A DNA stretch of 52,947 nt from Gemmatimonadota bacterium (GCA_030827315.1 JAURER010000020.1:1-52947), one strand, 5' to 3'. Positions 1 through 9,619 are shown, counted from the first letter of the stretch. Translations and numbers: made by a program. Notes: a model not told the origin generated them from the sequence alone.

Positions 1-1326
1 GAGCGCCAGCATGATGCGTGAGAGCTCGCCTCCGCTCGCGATCTTCGCCAGCGGCATCGGATCGAATCCCCGGTTCGGCGCCACGAGGAAGGTGACGCTC
101 TCCGCACCACCCGCCGACACGGCGTCGTGCGAGGAGAGCCGCACTTCGAAGCGGGCGCCGACGAGTCCGAGCTCGGGGAGCACCGGCTCCATGGCGGCGG
201 CGAGGCGGGACGCGGCGGCGGCACGAGCCGCACTCAGCTCCGCGGCCGCAGCCGCGAGCTCCTCCTGAGCAGTGCGCAGCTCCCCGCGAATGCGGTCGAG
301 GTCATGGTCTGCGTCGTCGAGGTCGGCGAGCTCGGAACGAACCCGCTGCGCCGTCGCCAACACGTCGGCCAGCTCGGGGCCGTACTTGCGCTTGAGGCGG
401 ACGATCCGGTCGAGGCGCGTGCGCACCTCCTCCAGACGCTCCGGGTCGTGATCGACGGACGTCGCGTAGTCGCCCATGCGGCGTCCGACGTCGGTGACGA
501 GATGCGCCGCCTCTACGAGTTGCTCGAGGAGCAGGCGCAGCTCGGGATCGAAGCCCGAGAGGCGCTCGAGCGTGCGCCGGGCATCGGCGAGGAGGTCGGC
601 AGCCGACCCCTCGCCTTCGTATAGACGCTCGTGCACGGCTGCAGCGCCCTGCTGGAGCTCCTCGGAGTTCTCGTGCCTCCCGGCCTCCGCCTCGAGCTGG
701 TCGTCCTCGCCCGGTCCGAGCTGCGCCTCGTCGATCTCCGAGAGCTGGAAGCGCAGAAAGTCGGCCCGGCTCTCGACATCGCGGCGCCGTTCCTCGCGCT
801 GCTCCAGCTCGGCACGCAGGGCCTGGACCCGCGCGTACCCATCGGCCACCGCACCGGCCGCCCCCTCGCTGCCACCGTAGGCGTCCAGGACGGCGCGCTG
901 GTCACGGGACCGGAGCAGCGTCTGGTGCTCGTGCTGCCCGTGCAGGTCGACGAGCGCCGAGCCGAGCGCGCCGACCACGCCCGCCGTCGCGGGAGACCCG
1001 CACACCCAGGCTCGGTTACGACCCTCCGCGGCGACCTCGCGCCGCAGGATGAGCAGGTCATCGTCGATGCGGAATCCGTGCTCGTCGGCCAGCTTCCGTA
1101 CCGAGGGCACATCGTGGACGTCGAAGACCGCCTCGACCGTCGCACGCTCGGCCCCGGCCCGCACCACGTCCGACGACGCGCGCTCCCCGAGCAGGAGAGA
1201 GAGCGCGCCGACGATGATCGACTTGCCCGCGCCCGTCTCGCCCGTGAGGGCGTTGAGCCCGGGGCCGAGCTCGAGCGTGAGATCTTCGACGACGGCGTAG
1301 TCGCGGATGCGGAGTTCGACGAGCAT
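1..1326 (-). CDS. recN: DNA repair protein RecN (3' end outside window)
   Basis: SMC-like ATPase that gathers DNA ends in recombinational repair of double-strand breaks. The protein opens with an ABC-type N-terminal half: MLVELRIRDYAVVEDL, then Walker A GETGAGKS at residues 29-36, then a QHEHQTLL Q-loop-like segment. A long charged coiled coil follows, and the visible part ends at the C-terminal ATPase signature ASGGELSRIMLAL. 442 codons are visible, so roughly the last 110 residues lie beyond base 1. The ATG at 1324-1326 gives the family's usual N-terminus. It is the last gene of the leftward nadK-side run, 51 bases after the nadK stop. Confidence 0.95.
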   Translation of the reverse strand, partial: MLVELRIRDYAVVEDLTLELGPGLNALTGETGAGKSIIVGALSLLLGERASSDVVRAGAERATVEAVFDVHDVPSVRKLADEHGFRIDDDLLILRREVAAEGRNRAWVCGSPATAGVVGALGSALVDLHGQHEHQTLLRSRDQRAVLDAYGGSEGAAGAVADGYARVQALRAELEQREERRRDVESRADFLRFQLSEIDEAQLGPGEDDQLEAEAGRHENSEELQQGAAAVHERLYEGEGSAADLLADARRTLERLSGFDPELRLLLEQLVEAAHLVTDVGRRMGDYATSVDHDPERLEEVRTRLDRIVRLKRKYGPELADVLATAQRVRSELADLDDADHDLDRIRGELRTAQEELAAAAAELSAARAAAASRLAAAMEPVLPELGLVGARFEVRLSSHDAVSAGGAESVTFLVAPNRGFDPMPLAKIASGGELSRIMLAL

Positions 1327-1377
1327 GGCGGCGAAGGTACGGCCCGGGACCGGGACCGTTCAATGGGCGAACGCGCC

Positions 1378-2310
1378 CTACGCCCGTTCGGGCGGACGGA
1401 CCGCCCAGTTCAGCTTACGCCGCATGGTGTGGAAGAACGTCTGCCCCGGCATGCGCACGAGCGACATCGGAGCAGTGTCGCGCTGCACTACGACGCGGTC
1501 TCCCGGGGCCATCTGGTGCACGACCTGCCCGTCGACCGTGACGTGATGGTCCGCGTCGGGATCGAGCGAGGCCACGGCCACGGTCCTGTGCGACGGCACC
1601 ACCAGCGGTCGCACGGCGAGCGAGTGCGGGCAGACCGGCGTGATCACGAGTGCTTCGACTTCCGGCACGATGATCGGGCCGCCCGCCGACATCGAATAGG
1701 CGGTGGATCCTGTGGGAGTGGAAACGATGACCCCGTCGGCGCCGAAGCTGCCCACGTCCTCGAGATGCTCCCCCTCGCCGATCGAGAGCGTGAGCGGCGT
1801 CACGCGTGCCGCGCCTGTGGCGTGGACGACGATGTCGTTGAGCGCGAAGAAGTCCCGGTCGCTGAGGGGCGCATCGCCCGGGCGCGGCGCCACGTAATCG
1901 CCTTCGATCCGGGCCCTCAGGCGGAAGCGCCGCTCGAGCATCGCCTCACCGCGCACGATGGTGTCGAGACCCTCCTCGAGCTCGGAGTCCGGAATCGCGG
2001 TGAGGAAGCCGAGTCGGCCGAGATTGACGCCCAGGACCGGGATATCCGTGCCGACGGCGAGCCGGCTCGCGCGGAGGAAGGTTCCGTCCCCCCCGAGCGC
2101 CACCACGAGGTCCACGGGTCGATCGAGGAAGTCGAGCGACGACTCCGGCCCCCGGCCGGCCTTGGGTTCGATGTCGACCTCGACACCGTTCCGTGTCGCC
2201 CAGGCGCGCAGCCGGTCGAGGATCGCCAGGATCTCCGGCGTGTGCTCGCGATACACCACGCCGAGCCGGCGCACGGAGCGATCGAACCGGGACGGGCCGG
2301 AGCCGGTCAC
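1378..2310 (-). CDS. nadK: NAD kinase
   Basis: Phosphorylates NAD to NADP in the cytoplasm. The 310 residues include the hallmark GGDGT at 73-77 and the NLGRLGFLT segment about 20 residues later. The glycine/serine-rich STPTGSTAYSMSAGGPI segment further on is diagnostic of the family. Translation begins at GTG (2308-2310), which overlaps the dxs stop as GTGA, so coupling to dxs is likely. Length and motif order are normal for bacterial NAD kinases. Its position next to dxs is sensible because the MEP pathway consumes NADPH, although that link is inference. Confidence 0.96.
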   Translation of the reverse strand: MTGSGPSRFDRSVRRLGVVYREHTPEILAILDRLRAWATRNGVEVDIEPKAGRGPESSLDFLDRPVDLVVALGGDGTFLRASRLAVGTDIPVLGVNLGRLGFLTAIPDSELEEGLDTIVRGEAMLERRFRLRARIEGDYVAPRPGDAPLSDRDFFALNDIVVHATGAARVTPLTLSIGEGEHLEDVGSFGADGVIVSTPTGSTAYSMSAGGPIIVPEVEALVITPVCPHSLAVRPLVVPSHRTVAVASLDPDADHHVTVDGQVVHQMAPGDRVVVQRDTAPMSLVRMPGQTFFHTMRRKLNWAVRPPERA

Positions 2311-4217
2311 GCCGTCTCGACTCCCACCACCCGGCCGACGCGGGAACGCACATGCCCGGCGATTCCCGCGGCGTCGAGTCCGAGCCCCGCAAGCAGCTCG
2401 TCGCGGCCACCGTGCTCGATGAACTGGTCCGGAATGCCCAGCGTGGAAATGGCGGGGGCGCGTTCGAGGTCGAGCCCGGCGATCTCGCGCGCCATGTAGG
2501 CGCCGAAGCCGTTCGGGATCTGGCCCTCCTCGATCGTCACCACCAGCGGATGGCTGCGAACCATCTCCTCGAACACCGCTCGGTCGTAGGGCTTCAGGAA
2601 GCGACAGTTGACCACCGTGCAGTGGACGCCCTCGGCGTCGAGCTCATGGGCCGCCGCGAGGGCCGGGAGAACCATGGTGCCCGTGGCGAGCAGGACGCAG
2701 TCGCCTCCGTTGCGCAGAACCTCCCAGCTGTGCGGCGCGATGTCGGGGATCTCGCCGAGAGGAGGCACTTCGGCCGGCACGGCGGCCCGGGGCCAGCGGA
2801 CGCTCCAGGGCCCGTCCATAGCCTGCGTCCCGAGCCGGAGCAGGGCGAGCATCTCGGCGCCGTCCTTCGGCGCCGTCACCGTCATCCCGGGAATCGAGAG
2901 CATGTAGGCGATGTCGAGCACGCCGTGGTGCGTCGGTCCGTCCTCCCCGGCGATCCCGGCCCGGTCCATCCCGAATACCACAGACAGGTCCTGGAGGGCG
3001 ACGTCGTGGACGATGTTGTCGAAGGCGCGCTGGAGGAACGTCGAATAGATGGCCACGACCGGCTTCACGCCCTGCGTCGCGAGCCCGGCGGCGAAGGTCA
3101 CGCCGTGTCCCTCCGCGATCCCCACGTCGAAGTACCGGCTCGGGTGCGCCTTCGCGAACATGTCGGTGGACGTTCCGTCCGGCATCGCGGCGGTGATGGT
3201 GACGACCTTCGGATCCGCGTCTGCGAGCTCGATGAGCCCCTTGCCGAAGACGTTCTGGTAGCGCGGCAGACCGCCCGACTTCTTCGACGTGCCCTTGCCG
3301 GTCACCTTGTCGAAGGGACCGGCGGCGTGCCACGTCCACGGGTCGTCCTCGGCCTGCGCGAACCCCCTCCCCTTCTGCGTGAGGGCGTGCACGAGGATGG
3401 GACCCTTCATCTTCCTGACCCGCCGGAAGGTCTCGACCAGGGCCTCGACGTCGTGACCGTCCACCGGCCCCACGTAGCGGAAGCCGAGCTCCTCGAAGAT
3501 GAGTCCGGGGGTGAGCAGGTGCTTGAGGCTCTCCTCCATGCGGCCCGCGAGCTCCTCCATCACGTCGCCCACCGCCGTCGGCGTACGGTGCAGGACTTCC
3601 TTCACCAGCCCGCGTACCTTGTTGTAGGCGGGGTTGGTGATCATGCCGGTGAGGTACTTGTTCATGGCGCCCACCGCAGGCGCGATCGACATGTCGTTGT
3701 CATTGAGCACGACGATGAAGTCGCGCCCACTGTGGCCCGCGTTGTTCAGCGCCTCGTAAGCGAGCCCACACCCCATCGCCCCGTCGCCGATGATGGCCAC
3801 GACGTCGAAGTCCTCGCCGTTCAGATCGCGCCCGACGGCCATCCCCCAGGCAGCCGAGATCGACGTCGAGGCGTGGCCCGCCCCGAACGCGTCGTACTCC
3901 GATTCGTCCCGGCGGCAGAACGGCGCCAACCCGCCCCGCGTGCGGATGCTCGGGAGCCGGTCATTGCGACCGGTGAGGATCTTGTGGATGTACGCCTGGT
4001 GCCCGGTGTCCCAGACGAGCTGGTCCGTCGGGGTATCGAAGGCGTAGTGCAGCGCCACCGTGAGCTCGGCGACGCCGAGGCTCGCACCGAAGTGTCCTCC
4101 CTTCTGGGATACCACGTCGATGTGCCGTTCCCGCACTGCCTGGACGACCCTGGAGAGGTCCTCCTTGTTCAGCCTGCGCAGGTCCGACGGATATCTGATC
4201 TGATCCAGCAGCGACAC
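2307..4217 (-). CDS. dxs: 1-deoxy-D-xylulose-5-phosphate synthase
   Basis: Thiamine-diphosphate enzyme that condenses pyruvate and glyceraldehyde-3-phosphate to make DXP, the first MEP-pathway step. The 636 residues show the transketolase-like layout. An N-terminal half carries WDTGHQAY and the ThDP/Mg motif GDGAMGCGLAYEALNNAG. A central pyrimidine-binding domain has DRAGIAGEDGPTHHG. The C-terminal transketolase domain has VTIEEGQIPNGFG. The start is GTG at 4215-4217, preceded by AAGGAG at 8 bases spacing. It follows the prenyl synthase gene after 154 bases, and its stop overlaps the nadK start. A GC-rich hairpin sits in that 154-base gap, but no clear T-run follows it. Confidence 0.97.
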   Translation of the reverse strand: MSLLDQIRYPSDLRRLNKEDLSRVVQAVRERHIDVVSQKGGHFGASLGVAELTVALHYAFDTPTDQLVWDTGHQAYIHKILTGRNDRLPSIRTRGGLAPFCRRDESEYDAFGAGHASTSISAAWGMAVGRDLNGEDFDVVAIIGDGAMGCGLAYEALNNAGHSGRDFIVVLNDNDMSIAPAVGAMNKYLTGMITNPAYNKVRGLVKEVLHRTPTAVGDVMEELAGRMEESLKHLLTPGLIFEELGFRYVGPVDGHDVEALVETFRRVRKMKGPILVHALTQKGRGFAQAEDDPWTWHAAGPFDKVTGKGTSKKSGGLPRYQNVFGKGLIELADADPKVVTITAAMPDGTSTDMFAKAHPSRYFDVGIAEGHGVTFAAGLATQGVKPVVAIYSTFLQRAFDNIVHDVALQDLSVVFGMDRAGIAGEDGPTHHGVLDIAYMLSIPGMTVTAPKDGAEMLALLRLGTQAMDGPWSVRWPRAAVPAEVPPLGEIPDIAPHSWEVLRNGGDCVLLATGTMVLPALAAAHELDAEGVHCTVVNCRFLKPYDRAVFEEMVRSHPLVVTIEEGQIPNGFGAYMAREIAGLDLERAPAISTLGIPDQFIEHGGRDELLAGLGLDAAGIAGHVRSRVGRVVGVETA

Positions 4218-4371
4218 CAGGATCGCTCCTTGGTTCTCGTTTTACGACGCGGGGACCCGAGGTCCCACGCGGACAGCCAAAGATAGGTGCAGGGACCGTG
4301 CCGCACAGGGCAGCGAGGTCCACTGCTCGCGGTCCTACCCCGCCACCGTGAAAGATTTCCGCGGAGCCGCC

Positions 4372-5289
4372 CTACTTCTGCCTCTCGACCACGTACCGCG
4401 CGAGCGCCGCCAGCGCCGGGGCGTCCAGCGCCGCTTCGTCCAGCGCGGCCAGCGCCTCGTCCACCACCGACGTCGCACGTCTGCGCGCCTCGTCGAGTCC
4501 GTGAAGGGACACGTACGTCGACTTGTCGAGCTCGGCGTCGCTCGGGTTCTTGCCCAGCTCCGCGGCCGACGCCGTCGCGTCGAGAATGTCGTCGGCGATC
4601 TGGAAGGCGAGGCCGATGCAGCGTCCGTACCGCTCCAGAGCTTCGCGCACCCGGGGTTCGGCGCCGGCGGCGATGGCGCCCATCACCAGCGCCGCGGCCA
4701 GCAGCGCGCCCGTCTTGCGTCGATGCAGCCCGTCGAGCTCGTCCGGGCCCAGCACCCGCCCTTCGCCGAGGAGATCGAGCCACTGCCCGCCGACCATCCC
4801 ACCGGCACCACTCGCCTCCATGAGGGCCTTCGCCACGGCGCGGCTCCGCTCGGGTGGACAGCCGAGGGCGTTGCACGCCTCGAGCGCCTGCAGGGCGGCG
4901 CCCGGGATGAGCACGGCGGCCGCCCGCATGGTGACGTCTTCGCCGTGCACCCGGTGTGTCGTGGGACTCCCCCGACGCAGCGCCGCGTCGTCCATGCACG
5001 GCAGATCGTCGTGCATGAGCGAATAGGCGTGGATCATCTCCAGCGACCCAGCCAGGTCGTAGGCGGCGTCCGTCCGCTCGCCACCGCACGCGGACCAGGC
5101 CGACACGCACAGGATTGGGCGCAGCCGCTTTCCCCCCGTCATCACCCCGTGCCGGATCGCGTCGGCCACTTCGTGGTCCGGGGCGAGGCGCGCGTGGAGA
5201 CGGTTGACGGCGCGGGCGAGGGCGGACTCGACCCGCGCGCCCTCTTCGGCGAGGTACGCGGAAAGACCGAGGAAGCGGTCCCCGCTCAA
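4372..5289 (-). CDS. ispA: Polyprenyl (farnesyl/geranylgeranyl-type) diphosphate synthase
   Basis: Class I trans-prenyltransferase that extends allylic diphosphates with IPP. The 305 residues carry GGKRLRP near 52-58, the first aspartate-rich motif HDDLPCMDD (D94, D95, D100), KTGAL, and the second motif DDILD. The -4/-5 positions before the first motif (S, L) are small, which suits a C15-C20 product, but chain length cannot be fixed from sequence. The start is TTG at 5287-5289, overlapping the xseB stop as TTGA. The xseA-xseB-ispA-dxs order is the classic arrangement seen in many bacteria, and the dxs neighbour supports a role in isoprenoid supply. Confidence 0.93.
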   Translation of the reverse strand: MSGDRFLGLSAYLAEEGARVESALARAVNRLHARLAPDHEVADAIRHGVMTGGKRLRPILCVSAWSACGGERTDAAYDLAGSLEMIHAYSLMHDDLPCMDDAALRRGSPTTHRVHGEDVTMRAAAVLIPGAALQALEACNALGCPPERSRAVAKALMEASGAGGMVGGQWLDLLGEGRVLGPDELDGLHRRKTGALLAAALVMGAIAAGAEPRVREALERYGRCIGLAFQIADDILDATASAAELGKNPSDAELDKSTYVSLHGLDEARRRATSVVDEALAALDEAALDAPALAALARYVVERQK

Positions 5290-5519
5290 GTCTCGTCCCC
5301 ACCCAGCGCGCGCGTCTCCCCCGATGCGAGGAGCTCCTCGACGCGCAACTCCGTCTCGGAGAGCACCTTTTCGGCCTCCCGGACGTGCGCGACCCCTTCC
5401 TCGAAGAGCTTCAGCGCTTCCTCGAGGGCCACCTCGTCGGACTCCATGCGGGCCAGGATCTCCTCCAGCCTCGCGAGCCGTCCTTCGAGCGTGGTGCCCT
5501 TCGTCGCTTCGTCAGTCAT
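5286..5519 (-). CDS. xseB: Exodeoxyribonuclease VII small subunit
   Basis: Small helical subunit that binds XseA in several copies to form the ssDNA-degrading Exo VII complex. The 77 residues contain the family signature (R)LARLEEILARMES then ALEEALKLFEEGVAHV, predicted to be a helical hairpin. It overlaps the xseA stop by 8 bases upstream and the synthase start by 4 bases downstream, so it is embedded in a translationally coupled operon. The ATG is at 5517-5519. Confidence 0.95.
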   Translation of the reverse strand: MTDEATKGTTLEGRLARLEEILARMESDEVALEEALKLFEEGVAHVREAEKVLSETELRVEELLASGETRALGGDET

Positions 5520-6858
5520 CGTCGTGCCTTCCGGCGTCCAGGGTTTCGGTTTCGATCGTCTGGGCCTCGACCGTACCGTCCTCGACCCGCAGGCGGAAGC
5601 GCCGCCCGGGCTCGAAGTCGGCGACGGACCTCAGAACGGAGCCGTCCTCGGCGCGGGCCACCGCGTACCCGCGGCCGAGCGTCGAGAGGGGGGAGAGCGC
5701 CTCGAGGCGCCCGGTGAGCGCCTGCGCCCGCGCGCGCCGGGCCGCGACCAGCGTCGCCATCCGACGCTCGAGGCGGACCGCCCCCATGTCGAGGGTCTGC
5801 CGCGCCGGCGCCAGGCGACGCTCGATGCTCCGTGCCAGACGGGACAGGCGCTCCCTCACCTCCACCCGCGGCCGCGCGGCGGTGCGCCGCAGCGCCCTGC
5901 CCAGCCGCTCCGGGGCCCGGGCGAGGAGTCCGAGCAGCACGACCGCGTCGGGAACGACGGCCTCGGCGGCGGCCGACGGCGTGGGCGACCGCACGTCCGC
6001 CACCAGGTCGGAGATGGTGACGTCCACCTCGTGGCCCACGGCCGACACCACCGGAACCGGGGAGGCGGCGATGGCACGCGCCACCGATTCTTCGTTGAAC
6101 GCCCACAGATCCTCGATGGAGCCCCCGCCGCGCCCGACGATCATCACGTCGGGGAGACCCGACGCGGCCAGCCGCTCGATCGCGGCGGCGATCTCCGCTG
6201 CGGCGCCGTCGCCCTGCACCCGCGCGCCGGCCAGCACCACGCGGGCCCAGGGGGCGCGCCGAGCCAGCACGGACCGGATGTCGTGCAGCGCGGCCCCCGT
6301 GGGCGACGTCACGACCCCGATGCACCCCGGGTAGCGCGGCAGCGGGCGCTTGCGGGCCGGGTCGAGAAGCCCTTCCACTTCGAGTCGCGCCTTGAGCTTC
6401 TCGAACGCCTTGCGCCAAAGACCGTCTCCGCCCTCGACCTCGAGCCTGCGGACGGTGAACTGCATGTCGCCACGCGCCTCGTACAGGGTCAGCGTCCCAT
6501 GGACCCGCACGGTGGTGCCCTCGTCCGGGTCGATCGGGAGTCGGGCGGCCTCCCGGGCCCACATGACGGCACGGAGTTGGGCGCGCTCATCCTTGAGCGT
6601 GAAGTAGCAGTGGCCCGCGCGCGACCGGGTCCAGTTGCCGATCTCGCCGCCGACCCACAGAGGCTCGACACTGCTCTCCAGCAGGCCCCGCACCGCCTTG
6701 TTGACTTGCTGGACGGACCAGACCTTGGGCTCGCGCAGAGCCGACCCGGAGGCGAGGCCCTCCTCGACGTCGGAGGAATCCGCCTCGACATCCCTACCGG
6801 GCTCCGTGTCCGGGTCCCCGCCGTCGTCGAAGAGGTCCAGGCTCAGGTCGTCGGCCAC
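5512..6858 (-). CDS. xseA: Exodeoxyribonuclease VII large subunit
   Basis: Catalytic and DNA-binding subunit of Exo VII, which degrades ssDNA from both ends. The 448 residues show an N-terminal OB fold (VWSVQQVNKAVRGLLE then WVGGEIGNW), followed by the nuclease domain with TSPTGAALHDI, GRGGGSIEDLWAFNEE, and SAVGHEVDVTISD. A coiled-coil stalk and a C-terminal LGRGYAV segment complete it. All are hallmark positions. The first 45 or so residues are acidic and poorly conserved. The start is GTG at 6856-6858. It is 52 bases from the folD stop. Confidence 0.96.
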   Translation of the reverse strand: MADDLSLDLFDDGGDPDTEPGRDVEADSSDVEEGLASGSALREPKVWSVQQVNKAVRGLLESSVEPLWVGGEIGNWTRSRAGHCYFTLKDERAQLRAVMWAREAARLPIDPDEGTTVRVHGTLTLYEARGDMQFTVRRLEVEGGDGLWRKAFEKLKARLEVEGLLDPARKRPLPRYPGCIGVVTSPTGAALHDIRSVLARRAPWARVVLAGARVQGDGAAAEIAAAIERLAASGLPDVMIVGRGGGSIEDLWAFNEESVARAIAASPVPVVSAVGHEVDVTISDLVADVRSPTPSAAAEAVVPDAVVLLGLLARAPERLGRALRRTAARPRVEVRERLSRLARSIERRLAPARQTLDMGAVRLERRMATLVAARRARAQALTGRLEALSPLSTLGRGYAVARAEDGSVLRSVADFEPGRRFRLRVEDGTVEAQTIETETLDAGRHDDD

Positions 6859-6910
6859 GGCTCTCTCACCCTTCGCTCGGCCGGTTCGCGCGCGCCGTTG
6901 GCCGCGGCGC

Positions 6911-7804
6911 TCAGCCCGCGCGGTCCGAGGCGATCTCCGCGGAACGGACCGTGTTGGCGAGGAGCATGGTGATGGTCATCGGGCCGACCCCGCCGGGCAC
7001 CGGCGAGATCGCCGCGGCCTTGTCCTTCACCTCGTCGAAGAGCACGTCGCCGCAGACGCGGTAGCCCCGTTCGCGGGTCGGGTCGTCGACCCGGTTCGTG
7101 CCGACGTCGATCACGACCGTGCCCTCGGAGACCATGTCGCCCGTGATCATCTCCGGGCGGCCCATGGCCACGATAAGGATGTCGGCGGAGCGCGTCACGG
7201 CGCCGAGGTCGGCTGTCCGTGAGTGCGCGACGGTGACCGTCGCGTCCCCACCCCGCCCCTTGCGCATGAGCAGCGCCGCCATCGGCTTGCCCACGATGTT
7301 CGAACGGCCCACCACGACGGCGTGCTTCCCCGCCGGGTCGTGGCCCGAGCGCACGAGCATCTCGATGACGCCCGCCGGCGTGCAGGGGGCGAAGCACTCG
7401 CCCGAGCCGGTCTGGAGCCGGCCGACGCTCACCGGGTGGAAGCCGTCTACGTCCTTCATCGGGTCGATGGCCTCGATGACCTTCGCCTCGTCGATGTGCC
7501 CGGGCAGCGGCAGCTGGACCAGGATCCCGTGGATCGCCGGGTCCGCGTTGAGCCCGTCGATGACGCCGAGCAGCTCGTCCTCGGGCGTCTCCGCCGGCAG
7601 CGAGATCTGCCGAGAGTGGATGCCGAGCTCCTTGGCCGCCTTGTTCTTCATTCCGACGTACATCTCGGACGCGGGGTCCGCGCCCACCAGGACCACGGCC
7701 AGACCCGGGACGACACCCGTCCCGGCCTTGAGTGTGGCGACCTGCTCCTTGAGTTCGGCTCGGATCTCTTCGGAGATCTCCTTGCCGGAGATGATCTGGG
7801 TCAT
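6911..7804 (-). CDS. folD: Bifunctional methylene-THF dehydrogenase/methenyl-THF cyclohydrolase
   Basis: Interconverts 5,10-methylene-, methenyl-, and 10-formyl-tetrahydrofolate using NADP. The motifs YVGMKNKAAKELGI (catalytic Tyr and Lys), QLPLPGHID, DPMKDVDGFHP, and GRSNIVGKPMAALLM (cofactor loop) appear in order, and PVPGGVGPMT closes the protein. I chose the ATG at 7802-7804 (MTQIISGKEI), which gives the usual N-terminus and 297 residues. An in-frame TTG at 7846 would add 14 unconserved residues. The gene lies 91 bases downstream of rny in the same direction. Confidence 0.95.
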   Translation of the reverse strand: MTQIISGKEISEEIRAELKEQVATLKAGTGVVPGLAVVLVGADPASEMYVGMKNKAAKELGIHSRQISLPAETPEDELLGVIDGLNADPAIHGILVQLPLPGHIDEAKVIEAIDPMKDVDGFHPVSVGRLQTGSGECFAPCTPAGVIEMLVRSGHDPAGKHAVVVGRSNIVGKPMAALLMRKGRGGDATVTVAHSRTADLGAVTRSADILIVAMGRPEMITGDMVSEGTVVIDVGTNRVDDPTRERGYRVCGDVLFDEVKDKAAAISPVPGGVGPMTITMLLANTVRSAEIASDRAG

Positions 7805-7895
7805 CGGTGCGTTGGCTGGAATGTTCGTCTCGTGCGAAACCGGCAATCTAACAGGCTCGCCCGTCGCGCCTACCGCCGCGACGGGCGCTCCGGAC

Positions 7896-9470
7896 CTACC
7901 GCGCGAAGTCCACCGCCCGGGTCTCGCGGACCACCACGACCTTGATCTGGCCCGGGTACTGCAACTCGCTCTCGATGCGCCGGGCCACGTTCTCCGAAAT
8001 CTGCGCCATCTCGCCGTCGCCCACCTTCTCGGGCTCCACCATGACGCGCAGCTCGCGGCCGGCCTGGATCGCGAAGCAGCGCGCCACGCCCGGCTGCTCC
8101 ATGGCGAGCTCCTCGAGCTTTTCGAGGCGCTTCACGTACCCTTCGAACATCTCGCGACGTGCACCCGGGCGCGAGCCGCTGATGGCGTCGGCCGCGGTGA
8201 CCAGGAACGTCTCGGCGAAGAAGTGGGGCTCCTCGTCGTGGTGCGCCTTGATGGCGTTGAGCACGAGCGGTGTCTCCCCGTGCTTCTTGCACAGGCGGTA
8301 GCCGAGCTCGACGTGGGTGCCCTCGTGCTCGTGGGTCATCCCCTTGCCGACGTCGTGCAGGATGGCCGCGCGCTTGGTGCCCTGGACGTCGAGCTTCATC
8401 TCGGCGGCCATCGAGCCTGCGAGCAGGGCGACCTCGCGCGCGTGCTGGAGCTGGTTCTGACCATAAGAGGTTCGGAAGCGCAGCCGACCGAGCGTCTTCA
8501 CGATCTCGGCATGCACGTTGTGGATGCCGAGCTCGTAGAGGACCTCCTCGGCCGCCTCGACCATCGACCGCTCCACCTCCGCCGCGGCCTTCTCGACGGT
8601 CTCCTCGATCCGCCCGGGGTGGATCCGACCGTCCTCGACGAGCCGTTCGAGAGCGATGCGCGCCACTTCGCGCCGCACCGGATCGAAGGCGGACAGCACC
8701 ACGGCCTCCGGGGTGTCGTCGATGATGACGTCGACGCCGGTCACCTGCTCGAAGGAGCGGATGTTGCGCCCCTCCCGGCCGATGATGCGGCCCTTCATCT
8801 CTTCGGACGGAAGCTGGACCACGGAGACGGTGGTTTCCGCGGTCAGGTCCGCGGCCATGCGCTGGATCGCGAGCGCCGTGATCTTGCGGGCCTCGCGGTC
8901 GGCTTCGCGCTGGGCCTGTTCCTTGATCTCGCGAAGCGAGTTCGCGGCTTCGGCTCTCGCCCGGTCCTCGAGCGCCGAGACGAGCTCACGCTTCGCCTCC
9001 TCCTGGCTCATGCCGGCCAGCTGCTCCAGACGACGACGCGCCTCATCGCCGCGCCGCTGGACCTCGGCGGCCTGGCGCTCGGATTCCTGCTCGCGTCCGG
9101 CAACCGTCTCGCTGCGGGAGTCGAGCTCCTCCTCCCGCACGTTGAGTCGATCGAACTGCCGGTCGAGGGCGTCCGAGCGTTCTTCGGCTCGCCGCTCGGC
9201 CCGCTCGATCTCCTCCCTGCGGCGATCCTCTTCCTTTTCCCACGCTTCGCGGAGTCGGAACCCCTCCTCCCTGCCCGCGAGCTCGCCGGCCTTGCGGGCG
9301 TTCTCCGCCTCGCCCCGGGCGCGCTCGAGAATACGGGAGGCCTCGTCCTGTGCCCTGCTCTTTTCCAGCTCCTGTCGTGCCCTTTCACGACTCCGCGTGA
9401 TCGCGAAGCCGATCAGCGCACCCAGAACGAGTCCGACCGCCGCCGCCAACAGTACCGGCGGGGTGATCAT
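7896..9470 (-). CDS. rny: Ribonuclease Y
   Basis: Membrane-anchored endoribonuclease that initiates mRNA decay. The 524 residues start with one transmembrane helix (LLAAAVGLVLGALIGFAI). A long charged coiled coil runs to about residue 200. Next is a KH domain with IIGREGRNIRSFEQVTGVDVI, then an HD domain with AILHDVGKGMTHE. The C-terminal part ends in VKVVVVRETRAVDFAR-like sequence (seen as IKVVVVRETRAVDFAR). The ATG at 9468-9470 has GGAG nine bases upstream. It sits after zapA across a structured 149-base gap. Confidence 0.97.
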   Translation of the reverse strand: MITPPVLLAAAVGLVLGALIGFAITRSRERARQELEKSRAQDEASRILERARGEAENARKAGELAGREEGFRLREAWEKEEDRRREEIERAERRAEERSDALDRQFDRLNVREEELDSRSETVAGREQESERQAAEVQRRGDEARRRLEQLAGMSQEEAKRELVSALEDRARAEAANSLREIKEQAQREADREARKITALAIQRMAADLTAETTVSVVQLPSEEMKGRIIGREGRNIRSFEQVTGVDVIIDDTPEAVVLSAFDPVRREVARIALERLVEDGRIHPGRIEETVEKAAAEVERSMVEAAEEVLYELGIHNVHAEIVKTLGRLRFRTSYGQNQLQHAREVALLAGSMAAEMKLDVQGTKRAAILHDVGKGMTHEHEGTHVELGYRLCKKHGETPLVLNAIKAHHDEEPHFFAETFLVTAADAISGSRPGARREMFEGYVKRLEKLEELAMEQPGVARCFAIQAGRELRVMVEPEKVGDGEMAQISENVARRIESELQYPGQIKVVVVRETRAVDFAR

Positions 9471-9486
9471 GTATCGATACTCCGAA

Positions 9487-9619
9487 ATCGGCCGCCGAAC
9501 GGCCGAAGGTGAGCGTAACGAGGTGCGCTCCGACCCCGAAGGGGCCCGCGGGCGTCACCCCCCTGCAACCTCCTGAGGATAGGTCGCGGGGGAAGCGGGG
9601 CGCAACCGGGCCCCTACCC
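9487..9619 (-). ncRNA. Structured zapA-rny intergenic RNA; candidate 6S RNA
   Basis: The transcript downstream of the zapA stop can form a hairpin with an 11-pair stem: CTGAGGGTAGG (9614-9624, overlapping the stop codon) with CCTATCCTCAG (9573-9583). A rod follows in which GGGGTG-CGC pairs with GCG-CACCTC around an inner GGCCCC-TTC-GGGGTC stem. A third hairpin, GGCCG-TTCGG-CGGCC, lies just before rny. 6S RNA is often encoded directly downstream of zapA, which is the main reason for the call. I could not reproduce the large central bubble of classical 6S by hand, so the structure could instead be an rny leader. Confidence 0.3.

Noticed and set aside
631-4286. Very long + strand open frames over recN, nadK, and dxs
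   Set aside because: High GC leaves few stop codons on the antisense strand. These frames have Arg/Pro-rich nonsense composition and oppose genes with clear family motifs.
7805-7846. TTG start for folD, 14 codons upstream
   Set aside because: The extra residues are not conserved and ATG 7804 gives the family N-terminus.
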